Source of the DNA: Pelagibacteraceae bacterium AG-390-L03 | GTDB taxonomy: Bacteria; Pseudomonadota; Alphaproteobacteria; Pelagibacterales; Pelagibacteraceae | Length of the DNA stretch: 64,000 bases | Direction of reading: 5' to 3' | Assembly: GCA_003279685.1 (NCBI GenBank) | Contig: QCHA01000005.1 | Coordinates: forward strand, 1-64,000 | Part shown: positions 55,948 through 64,000 of the stretch, in pieces | How the letters are laid out: the number at the start of each line of letters is the position of its first letter | How positions within the stretch are numbered: position 1 is the first letter of the stretch | Notes under the pieces: generated by a model | Databases searched by the model: none | What the model saw: the letters and a program-made list of their open reading frames with translations, nothing else | Told to the model about the DNA's origin: nothing | Program-made: the position numbers and the translations under genes

Positions 55948-57693
55948 ATGCTTAACTCTAGTGAATTAATAAACAAAGTTAAAGTCTATAATAAGTTTTT
56001 AAATCCAGAAAGATTGGATAAAGCTTTTAATTTTGCTGTTAAAGCTCACAAAAATCAAAAAAGAGCGTCAGGTGACCCTTATTCTGTACATCCTATAGAG
56101 GTCGCTAATATTTTGACTGAACTAAAACTAGATAGCGCAACTATTACCACAGGTTTGCTTCATGACACAATAGAAGATACCTTTGCTACTTATGAAACTA
56201 TTAAAAGCGAATTTGGTGATGAGGTCGCTGAGTTAGTTGATGGTGTCACAAAAATATCTGTATTTGAAAATACTGCTGGCTCAAATTCAAAAGTAGAAAA
56301 TTTTAGAAAACTAATTTTAGCTACATCTAAAGATATAAGAGTTTTGTTGGTAAAAATTGCTGATCGTCTTCACAATATGAGAACGATTAAAGCAATTCCT
56401 AAAGTGGAAAAAAGACAACGTATAGCTCAAGAGACTATGGAAATTTATGCACCCTTAGCTGATAGAATGGGTATGCACAGAATAAGAGATGAACTTGAAG
56501 ATTTATCTTTTGAAATTTTAAATAACGATGCCAGAGAATTAATTAAAAATAAATTAGATGAAATTAAATCTGATAAAAAAGATCTCTTTGAGTCTCTTTC
56601 TTTTGAATTAAGTGAGATTTTAAATGAAAATTATATCAATGCAGAAATACATGGTCGTGAAAAAACTCCTTTTTCAATTTGGCGTAAAGTTCAAAAAAAA
56701 AGAATTTCACTTGAACAAATCACCGATATTATCGGTTTTAGAATTACACTTTCATCAATAGATGAGTGTTATAAAACACTTGGTATTTTTCATAAAAAAT
56801 GGAATTGCATACCAGGTAAGTTTAAGGATTACATATCATCACCAAAAATTAATGGTTATAAATCATTACATACGTCTGTGATTGGCTCAAATCAAAAACC
56901 AATTGAAATTCAAATTAGAACACATGAAATGCATGAATTTGCTGAAAGAGGAGTTGCTTCTCACTGGAAATATAAATCTTCAGAAAAGTTTAATTCTTTA
57001 AGTTGGAAAGAATACGATTGGTTAAAAGATCTTGTTGAAATTGTGGAAAAAAATGAAAATCCTGAACACTCCTATGAATACACAAAACTTCAAATGTTCC
57101 AGGAAAATGTATTTTGTTTTACTCCAAAAGGCTCAGTTATAAAATTGCCAAAAGATGCAACAGCAATTGATTTTGCATATGCAGTACATACTAAGATTGG
57201 TAATACCGCAATAGGATGTGAAATTAATGGTAATAAATCAGAATTACAGGAAATATTGAGAAATGGAGATAGAGTGGATATAATTACATCTAAAAATCAA
57301 TCACCATCTTTGCACTGGATTCCAACTACAAAAACAGGAAAAGCAAGAGCGGCTATTAGAAGATATTGGCACGATAAAGGAGAGCAAAAAGAGGAAAAAA
57401 TAAAGAAATACAACACCACATTATGGATTTCATTACCAGATCAGCCAGGTCAGTTAGGAGATGTAAGTTCTTTAATTGGTAGTCACAAACTTAATATCTC
57501 AAATGTTGAAATGGCAGGTAAAAATTCAAAGTATATTAACTTTAAATTCAAACTAATAATAACGAACCTTAAAAACTTCACAAATTTTATTGCAGAGCTT
57601 AAACAAAAAGGTATAAAATTTAAGATAATTAGACACGAAGATAAAAGAAATGCTTTCACTCAAAAAATCCTTAAATATTTTAAAAAAGACTGA
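55948..57693 (+). CDS. RelA/SpoT homolog (bifunctional-type RSH, shortened C-terminal region)
   Basis: HD domain LLHDTIEDT; synthetase GKFKDYISSPKINGYKSLHTSV; TGS CFTPKGSVIKLPKDATAIDFAYAVHT; ACT LWISLPDQPGQLGDVSSLIG. Confidence 0.95.
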   Translation: MLNSSELINKVKVYNKFLNPERLDKAFNFAVKAHKNQKRASGDPYSVHPIEVANILTELKLDSATITTGLLHDTIEDTFATYETIKSEFGDEVAELVDGVTKISVFENTAGSNSKVENFRKLILATSKDIRVLLVKIADRLHNMRTIKAIPKVEKRQRIAQETMEIYAPLADRMGMHRIRDELEDLSFEILNNDARELIKNKLDEIKSDKKDLFESLSFELSEILNENYINAEIHGREKTPFSIWRKVQKKRISLEQITDIIGFRITLSSIDECYKTLGIFHKKWNCIPGKFKDYISSPKINGYKSLHTSVIGSNQKPIEIQIRTHEMHEFAERGVASHWKYKSSEKFNSLSWKEYDWLKDLVEIVEKNENPEHSYEYTKLQMFQENVFCFTPKGSVIKLPKDATAIDFAYAVHTKIGNTAIGCEINGNKSELQEILRNGDRVDIITSKNQSPSLHWIPTTKTGKARAAIRRYWHDKGEQKEEKIKKYNTTLWISLPDQPGQLGDVSSLIGSHKLNISNVEMAGKNSKYINFKFKLIITNLKNFTNFIAELKQKGIKFKIIRHEDKRNAFTQKILKYFKKD

Positions 57694-58237
57694 TGCTCTT
57701 TTAGAAGGACATTTTATATTATCTTCTGGTCTACACTCATCGAAATACATTCAATGTGCAAAACTACTAAGCTTCCCTTTTTTTGCAGATCAAATTTGCA
57801 AATCATTAGCTGGTAAAATTAAAAAGAAATTTAAAAATATTGATTTGATCTTAGCACCAGCTATGGGGGGTGTAATTATTGGATACGAAATTGGTAAACT
57901 CTTAAAAAAAGAAACAATATTTTGTGAACGTGTTAATGGAAAATTTAAGTTAAGAAGAGGATTTGATATTAAAAAGGGTGCTAAAGTCTTAATTATTGAA
58001 GATGTTATAACAACAGGAAAATCAAGCTTAGAATGTGTCAAATTGATTAAAAAAGCTAACGCTAAACTTTTGGGTTTTGCCTCAATAATTGATAGGTCTA
58101 CAAAAAAAACACTCAAAATTAAAACAGGAATTATTTCACATCTTAAGATTAATGTTCCAACTTTTAGTGTAAAACAATTACCACAAAGTCTTAAATCAAT
58201 TCCTATCACAACACCAGGAAGTAGATTTATTAAGTGA
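57650..58237 (+). CDS. pyrE: Orotate phosphoribosyltransferase
   Basis: FILSSGLHSSKYIQCA; APAMGGVIIGYEIG; VLIIEDVITTGKS; overlaps the RSH gene by 44 nt. Confidence 0.94.
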   Translation: MLSLKKSLNILKKTDALLEGHFILSSGLHSSKYIQCAKLLSFPFFADQICKSLAGKIKKKFKNIDLILAPAMGGVIIGYEIGKLLKKETIFCERVNGKFKLRRGFDIKKGAKVLIIEDVITTGKSSLECVKLIKKANAKLLGFASIIDRSTKKTLKIKTGIISHLKINVPTFSVKQLPQSLKSIPITTPGSRFIK

Positions 58238-58954
58238 AAAGACTTGGTGTAAATATAGATCATATTGCAACTGTTAGAAATGCTAGGGGTGAAAATCATC
58301 CTGATCCATTCTATGCAGCTTTACAAGTTGTTAAAATGGGGGCTGATTCAGTCACCATTCATCTTAGAGAAGATAGAAGACACATCAATGACTTAGATGC
58401 TAAAAAAATTTGTCAAAAAAAAAAAGTTTTAGTAAATCTTGAAATTTCAATGAATGATAAAATTGTTAGCAATGCTCTTAGAATTAAACCTGATTACATT
58501 TGCATTGTACCGGAAAATCGAAAAGAGGTTACTACAGAAGGTGGATTAAATTTAATTAAAAATAAAAAGAGATTAAGTAAAATAATTGAAAGATTTAAAA
58601 AGGTAAAAATTCGTACTAGTTTGTTTATAAATCCAACTTTAAAAGATATTAAAATATCAAAAGATCTAAATGCTGATTGTGTTGAAATTCATACTGGTAA
58701 AATATCAAATTTAGTAAAGTCAAAGAAAAAATACAATAGTGAATTAAATAGAATTAGAAAATGCTCTATTTTGGCAAAGAAATTTAATATTGAAGTTCAT
58801 GCTGGTCATGGACTTGATTATAAAACAACAAAAAATATTAAGTAAAATTAAAGAAATTGAAGAATTTAATATTGGTCACTTTATAATTGGTGAGTCGATA
58901 TTTATTGGTTTATCAAGTGTAATTAAAAAATTTAAAAAAATTATAAAAAATTAA
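58234..58954 (+). CDS. pdxJ: Pyridoxine 5'-phosphate synthase, frameshifted near the 3' end (frame-1 stop at 58845; homologous tail continues in another frame to 58954)
   Basis: MKRLGVNIDHIATVRNARG...VHAGHGLDYKTTKNIK*; next frame gives ...ILSKIKEIEEFNIGHFIIGESIFIGLSSVIKKFKKIIKN*, the expected PdxJ C-terminus. Confidence 0.92.
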
Positions 58955-58957
58955 CTT

Positions 58958-59344
58958 ATGAAAATTCTTGGCATTGGGGTTGATATAATTGAAAATAAAA
59001 GAATAAAAAACTCAATTAAAAATCATAAATTTAAACAGAGAATTTATAGTTCAAAAGAACTTAAACAATCGACTTTATCAAAAGATAAGATTGGATATTT
59101 TTCTAAACGATTTGCTGCTAAAGAAGCTTTTGCTAAGGCTTTAGGCACTGGCTTTCGAAATAACTTAAACTTTAAAGATATTGAAATAATAAACGATAAA
59201 CTTGGCAAACCTTATTATGCAAAGACAAAAAAAATAACTAAAATAGTAAAAAAAGAGTTTAAAATTAAGAGTTTTAATTGTTTTTTATCAATATCTGATG
59301 AAAAGGAATATTCAACTGCATTTACTGTAATTCAATCAATATGA
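58958..59344 (+). CDS. acpS: Holo-[acyl-carrier-protein] synthase
   Basis: ILGIGVDIIENKRI; FAAKEAFAKALGTGFR. Confidence 0.95.
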   Translation: MKILGIGVDIIENKRIKNSIKNHKFKQRIYSSKELKQSTLSKDKIGYFSKRFAAKEAFAKALGTGFRNNLNFKDIEIINDKLGKPYYAKTKKITKIVKKEFKIKSFNCFLSISDEKEYSTAFTVIQSI

Positions 59345-60078
59345 AATTAGATAAAGATTTTTTTTTAGAAAATATAAAGACTCTTTTTTATGCATTAATA
59401 ATTGCCGTTATAATTAGGTCTCTTTTTATACAGCCATTTTATATTCCTTCATCATCAATGGAACCTACTTTACTTGTAGGAGATAGACTTTTTGTAACAA
59501 AGTATTCCTATGGTTACAGCCGACACTCATTTCCATTTAGTCCTCCAGTTTTAAATAAAAGAATTTTTTTCAATAATCCAGAAAGAGGTGATGTGATAGT
59601 TTTTAAAACACCAGCAGATAACAGAACTGATTATATTAAAAGATTGATAGGACTACCTGGAGATAGAGTTCAGTTTATTGACGCAAATTTATATATAAAT
59701 AATAGTGAAGTAATGAAGTCAAAAGTTAAAAATAAAACAAAAATAAACTGTGGAAGTAGATTAATTGATATTTATAGATTTGAAGAAAAATTATCTAATG
59801 GAAAAAAATTTCATACAGTTTATTTAAAAGATTATACTTATCAAAACTCTGATGTTTTCACAGTACCTGATGATCATTATTTTTTTTTAGGAGACAACAG
59901 AGATTGTTCTAAAGATAGTAGATTCTTATCAAGTGTTGGCTATGTTCATAAAGATAATCTTGTTGGTAAAGCTCAATTTATTTTCTTTTCGTCTGATAAA
60001 AAAATAGGAAATATTTTTGCTTTTTGGAAATGGCATAAATCAATTAGATTTAATAGAACATTTGATCGAATTAATTAA
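59341..60078 (+). CDS. lepB: Signal peptidase I
   Basis: QPFYIPSSSMEPTLLVGDRLFVTKYSYG; RGDVIVFKTP; YIKRLIGLPGDRV; FFLGDNRDCSKDSR. Confidence 0.97.
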   Translation: MKLDKDFFLENIKTLFYALIIAVIIRSLFIQPFYIPSSSMEPTLLVGDRLFVTKYSYGYSRHSFPFSPPVLNKRIFFNNPERGDVIVFKTPADNRTDYIKRLIGLPGDRVQFIDANLYINNSEVMKSKVKNKTKINCGSRLIDIYRFEEKLSNGKKFHTVYLKDYTYQNSDVFTVPDDHYFFLGDNRDCSKDSRFLSSVGYVHKDNLVGKAQFIFFSSDKKIGNIFAFWKWHKSIRFNRTFDRIN

Positions 60079-60740
60079 TGAAAATTAACTATCAAGATTT
60101 ACAAAAAAAAATCAATATTAAGTTTAAGAATTTAGATTTGTTAATACAATCTCTCACTCATAAAAGCTTTGATACAAAAAAAAACAACGAAAAAATGGAA
60201 TTTCTTGGTGATAGAGTTCTAGGCTTAGTGATTGCCAAAAAACTTTTAGAAATATACCCTGATGAAAAAGAAGGAATTCTTGATAAAAAATTCGCTGCTC
60301 TTGTAAACAAAAAAACTTGTTTAGAAGTTGCAAAAAAAATTAACCTAGAAAAATTTATTTTGACTTTTAATCCACATAATAAAAAAATTAAAATTGAAGA
60401 TAAAATAATTTCAGATAGTTGTGAAGCTTTAATAGGCGCTATACATCTTGATAAAGGCTTAACGATAGCTGAAAAAGTAATTTTAGATTTATGGAAAAAT
60501 CAAATAAAAAAGAGTGTTATTACACAAGTTGATGCGAAAACAAAATTACAAGAATTAGCATTAAAAAATTTTAAAAAACTCCCAACTTATAAACTCATCT
60601 CTAATACTGGACCAAGTCATAAGCCATCATTTAAAGTTGGTGTTAAACTTCCAGATACAAAATATTTTTTTGGTCTAGGTAAATCTAAAAAAGATGCAGA
60701 ACAAAATGCTGCGATCGAATGTTTAAAAAGTATAAGGTAA
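60078..60740 (+). CDS. rnc: Ribonuclease III
   Basis: NEKMEFLGDRVLGLVIAK; DSCEALIGAIHLDKG; C-terminal dsRBD. Confidence 0.97.
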   Translation: MKINYQDLQKKINIKFKNLDLLIQSLTHKSFDTKKNNEKMEFLGDRVLGLVIAKKLLEIYPDEKEGILDKKFAALVNKKTCLEVAKKINLEKFILTFNPHNKKIKIEDKIISDSCEALIGAIHLDKGLTIAEKVILDLWKNQIKKSVITQVDAKTKLQELALKNFKKLPTYKLISNTGPSHKPSFKVGVKLPDTKYFFGLGKSKKDAEQNAAIECLKSIR

Positions 60741-60747
60741 TTATTTT

Positions 60748-61428
60748 ATGAATTGGATTGACGAAGGTTTTTTAATTAACAAAAATAGATATAGTGAAAA
60801 TTCATTAATCGCGGAAATATATACAAAAGATCGTGGTAAAATGTCAGGTATAATTTTTGGAGGAACTTCTAAAAAAATAAAAAATTATCTTCAATTAGGA
60901 AATAGACTGCATATTAATTACAATTCTAAAAGTGATAATAGAATTGGTCATTTTAAAGTAGAAATTTTAAATGCTTATACCCCTTTATATTTTGATCATA
61001 GGCAAAAATTATCTTGTATAACTTCGGCAATAAATTTGATTAAGATTTTAACTGTGGAGTCTCAAGTAAATATCGAGGTTTATAATCTAATAGATAGTCT
61101 TTTTTTGATTTTAAAAGACAATGATTGGTTAAAAAAATATATTTTCTGGGAATTAGATCTCTTAAAAATTCTTGGCTACGATCTTGAATTAGAAAATTTT
61201 GTTGAAAAAGATATAGTTGAAAATAAAACTGTTTATTTTGCAAGCTCTTTAAATGAAAAAAAATATGTTCCAAATTTTTTAATAGAAAAAGAATTAGAGG
61301 TTGATGATGTAAAAACCTTATTAACTGGTCTAAAGTTAGTTGGTGATTATCTAGATAAGACAATTTTAAAACCAAATAATTTAAACTATCCTAATAGTCG
61401 AATACTATTTATTAATTCTTTAAAATAA
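60748..61428 (+). CDS. recO: DNA repair protein RecO
   Basis: WIDEGFLINKNRYSENSLIAEIYTKDRGKMSGIIFGG; position after lepB-rnc. Confidence 0.88.
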   Translation: MNWIDEGFLINKNRYSENSLIAEIYTKDRGKMSGIIFGGTSKKIKNYLQLGNRLHINYNSKSDNRIGHFKVEILNAYTPLYFDHRQKLSCITSAINLIKILTVESQVNIEVYNLIDSLFLILKDNDWLKKYIFWELDLLKILGYDLELENFVEKDIVENKTVYFASSLNEKKYVPNFLIEKELEVDDVKTLLTGLKLVGDYLDKTILKPNNLNYPNSRILFINSLK

Positions 61429-62418
61429 TTATTTCAAGATTTTGTCAATTCTATCTGCGTAATAACTAACTATAGCATTAGCTCCAGCTCTTTTAAAAGC
61501 CATTAAACTTTCAACAACAACATCCTCATTGACTAATTTTTTTTGTATAGCATTTGAAATTAAACTGTATTCACCTGAAACTTGATAAGCAAAAACTGGT
61601 ATTTTAAATTTTTCTTTTACTGATTTGATAATATCTAAATAGGGCATACCAGGTTTTACCATTACCATATCTGCACCTTCTTTAATATCTAGAGCAACTT
61701 CCCTCATAGCCTCATCACTATTTCTAAAATCCATTTGATAAGTTTTTTTGTCACTTTTTAAAGATCCTTTTGATCCTACTGCATCTCTAAAAGGTCCATA
61801 AAAACTTGAAGCATATTTAGCAGCATAAGATAAAATTTGAACATTCTGATAACCTTTTTCATCTAATGCTTTTCTTATCTTTCCAATTCTTCCATCCATC
61901 ATGTCGGAAGGAGCCAATACATCGCATCCCATTTCAGCTTGTAATAAAGATTGATTGATTAAAACTTCTATTGTTTCATCATTTACAATCTGATTTGATC
62001 TAATTAGTCCATCGTGACCATGTGATGTGTAGGGATCTAATGCTACATCACACATGATGCCTATTTTATTTTTATATCTTTTTTTAATTTCAATGATTGC
62101 TTTACAGACCAAGTTATTTTCATTGAGTGATTCTGAGCCAATTTCATTTTTAAGTCTATTTTTAATTTTAGGAAAAAGAGCTACCATCGGTATCCCATTT
62201 TTAATGGCTCTATCTATAACTTTAGATATCCTATTAATTGTGTATCTATATACCCCAGGCATTGACGATATTGACTCTTTTTTATTGGAGCCATCTATTA
62301 AAAATATAGGTAATATAAAGTCATTTGGGCTTAGTGTACTTTCTTGAGTTAATCTTCTTGACCACGATTGCTTCCTATTTCTTCTAAGCCTTAAGTTTGG
62401 ATATTTTCCTGTAATCAT
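61429..62418 (-). CDS. hemB: Delta-aminolevulinic acid dehydratase (porphobilinogen synthase)
   Basis: RLRRNRKQSWSRRLTQESTLSPNDFILPIFLIDG; DVALDPYTSHGHDG; DVLAPSDMMDGRIG; MVMVKPGMPYLDI. Confidence 0.97.
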   Translation of the reverse strand: MITGKYPNLRLRRNRKQSWSRRLTQESTLSPNDFILPIFLIDGSNKKESISSMPGVYRYTINRISKVIDRAIKNGIPMVALFPKIKNRLKNEIGSESLNENNLVCKAIIEIKKRYKNKIGIMCDVALDPYTSHGHDGLIRSNQIVNDETIEVLINQSLLQAEMGCDVLAPSDMMDGRIGKIRKALDEKGYQNVQILSYAAKYASSFYGPFRDAVGSKGSLKSDKKTYQMDFRNSDEAMREVALDIKEGADMVMVKPGMPYLDIIKSVKEKFKIPVFAYQVSGEYSLISNAIQKKLVNEDVVVESLMAFKRAGANAIVSYYADRIDKILK

Positions 62419-62491
62419 GTTTTAAATCACTTTATTAATGCGACAAATGTATTATACAAATATATATTAAAATAAGTACAAAACATTCTCG

Positions 62492-63133
62492 ATGACCATA
62501 GATAGCACAAAAATTGTAGACTTAAATATAAAAAAAGAAGATAGGATTTTAGATTTTAGCGATTTTCAAAAACAAAATATTAAATTTGATATTTCAAAAT
62601 TGCAAGAAGCATATAATCAAATTATTCAAACTAAAAAATTTGATGATGGTGGTGGTGTAACACACTTTGGGGCCATTTCTTTAACACAGATACCTGGTGA
62701 TCCAGATTCTATAAAGGGAAATAAGGCTAGAGGTGTGTATTGGACAAAGCCTGATAAATCTGGAAAAGAAGTTTCAAGAGATATTGAAATAGATGAGTCA
62801 GCATATTCAGAATTTATTAAAGATTATGAAAACACATATTTTAAAGAAGTTTACGATACATTGTCATCAAAATACAAACTAGGTCGTGTTAGAATCTTAC
62901 TAAAAGAACCTAGATCGACATTAAGTTGGCATAGAGATCCTGAGCCAAGATTACATATACCAATAATTAGTAATCCTGGTTGTTTAATGGTTATAGATAA
63001 TGTAGCTAAACATATGCCTGCTGATGGATCAGTTTGGGTTACTAATAACACAAAGTATCATAATGCATTTAATGGTGGTGAAGAAAATAGAGTTCATCTA
63101 GTTGCTTGTGTTCTAGACTATAAATTTGATTAA
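62492..63133 (+). CDS. Aspartyl/asparaginyl beta-hydroxylase-like 2OG-Fe(II) family protein
   Basis: TLSWHRDPEPRLHIPIISNPGC...YHNAFNGGEENRVHLVACVLD (HxD...R-H and distal H...R-H pattern). Confidence 0.72.
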   Translation: MTIDSTKIVDLNIKKEDRILDFSDFQKQNIKFDISKLQEAYNQIIQTKKFDDGGGVTHFGAISLTQIPGDPDSIKGNKARGVYWTKPDKSGKEVSRDIEIDESAYSEFIKDYENTYFKEVYDTLSSKYKLGRVRILLKEPRSTLSWHRDPEPRLHIPIISNPGCLMVIDNVAKHMPADGSVWVTNNTKYHNAFNGGEENRVHLVACVLDYKFD

Positions 63134-63560
63134 TTTGAAAAAGATTTTTATTTCATCTGACCACGCAGGATTTAAATTAAAAGAAGCTATAAAATCTTAT
63201 TTATCTGATAAAAAATTATCATTTATAGATATGGGTCCTTACAATGACAGTAGAGTAGATTATCCAGATTTTGCTCATAAAGTTGCTAATAAAGTTAAAC
63301 TAAACAAAAATAATGTTGGTATTTTAGTTTGTGGCTCAGGTATGGGAATGAATATTGCGGCAAATAAACATAAAAATATACGTGCTGCACAATGTTTTAA
63401 CTTAAAATCTACTAAATTATCAAGATTGCATAACGATGCAAACATCATTACATTAGGATCTAGACTGTTAACCAAAAAAAATGCTCTCAGTTGTGTGGGT
63501 GTTTTTTTGAATACTAATTTTGAAGGTGGAAGACATTCAAAAAGAATTAAGAAAATTTAA
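63126..63560 (+). CDS. rpiB: Ribose 5-phosphate isomerase B
   Basis: [43 protein letters not shown]; next to glyA. Confidence 0.95.
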   Translation: MINLKKIFISSDHAGFKLKEAIKSYLSDKKLSFIDMGPYNDSRVDYPDFAHKVANKVKLNKNNVGILVCGSGMGMNIAANKHKNIRAAQCFNLKSTKLSRLHNDANIITLGSRLLTKKNALSCVGVFLNTNFEGGRHSKRIKKI

Positions 63561-63562
63561 TT

Positions 63563-64000
63563 ATGTCTAGTGAAAAAAATTATTTAAACGATAGTTATAA
63601 AAGTTTTTTTGAAGACAGTTTGTCTAAAAAAGACCCTGCACTTTATAAAGCAATTCAGGATGAGCTATTAAGACAACAACAGCATATAGAGTTAATAGCA
63701 TCTGAAAATATTGTTTCACAAGCTGTATTAGAAGCTCAAGGTTCAGTTTTAACTAACAAATACGCGGAAGGGTATCCTGGTAAAAGATATTATAATGGCT
63801 GCGAACATGTTGATGTAGCTGAAAATTTAGCTATTGAAAGATTAAAAAAATTATTTAGTTGTAAGTTTGCTAATGCACAACCTCATTCAGGTGCTCAAGC
63901 CAATGGTGCTGTATTTTTAGCATTACTTAATCCTGGTGATACTTTTATGGGTATGAGTTTGAATTCTGGTGGTCATATTACTCATGGCCTTAAAATTTCT
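63563..64000 (+). CDS. glyA: Serine hydroxymethyltransferase (3' end outside window)
   Basis: Translated by eye: [84 protein letters not shown]. Absent from the ORF track because it has no stop in the window. Confidence 0.97.
   Translation, partial: MSSEKNYLNDSYKSFFEDSLSKKDPALYKAIQDELLRQQQHIELIASENIVSQAVLEAQGSVLTNKYAEGYPGKRYYNGCEHVDVAENLAIERLKKLFSCKFANAQPHSGAQANGAVFLALLNPGDTFMGMSLNSGGHITHGLKIS

Noticed and set aside
57790-58299. 169-aa minus-strand ORF antisense to pyrE/pdxJ
   Set aside because: Shadow ORF over well-identified genes; no recognisable motif.
1-64000. CRISPR arrays, IS elements, integrases, phage or toxin-antitoxin genes
   Set aside because: Scanned by eye on both strands; no direct-repeat/spacer arrays, transposase or integrase motifs, or typical TA pairs seen. 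A tool-based search would be decisive.

Overview
This is a contiguous, very AT-rich, gene-dense bacterial chromosome segment. Composition, gene compactness and gene content (heterotetrameric sarcosine oxidase, streamlined ribosomal clusters) point to an alphaproteobacterium of the SAR11/Pelagibacterales type; that assignment is inference. Positions 1-23.5 kb form an almost gap-free ribosomal/RNA-polymerase block: rpoB(partial)-rpoC-rpsL-rpsG-fusA-rpsJ...rplO-secY-adk-rpsM-rpsK-rpoA-rplQ. tuf and rpmD are missing from their usual places. The rest is mostly housekeeping genes (rluC-like, lipB, mgtE, panC, galU, ugd, ridA-like, topA, plsY, pyrC, pyrB, ruvX, gatCAB, slt, dapA, smpB, folK, relA/spoT, pyrE, pdxJ, acpS, lepB, rnc, recO, hemB, rpiB, glyA partial) plus one tRNA-Ser(GCU). 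A small accessory stretch lies at about 39.3-45 kb (O-methyltransferase, TrhO, MATE, nuclease, MBL-fold protein, TylF-like methyltransferase). A minus-strand soxB-soxD-soxA-soxG-SBP-permease unit spans 51.7-45.0 kb. I found no CRISPR array, IS element, prophage or clear unknown multi-gene defence system. The best leads are: a single-base frameshift in pdxJ that removing one A from an A6 run would repair; a small exported protein made of four-plus 11-residue LEA/synuclein-like repeats, translationally coupled to topA; a sarcosine-oxidase operon carrying its own SBP and a lipobox-bearing permease, with a 16-bp perfect palindrome in its promoter; a shortened RSH (p)ppGpp enzyme; a structured leader before rpsL; and era absent from the lepB-rnc-recO cluster.
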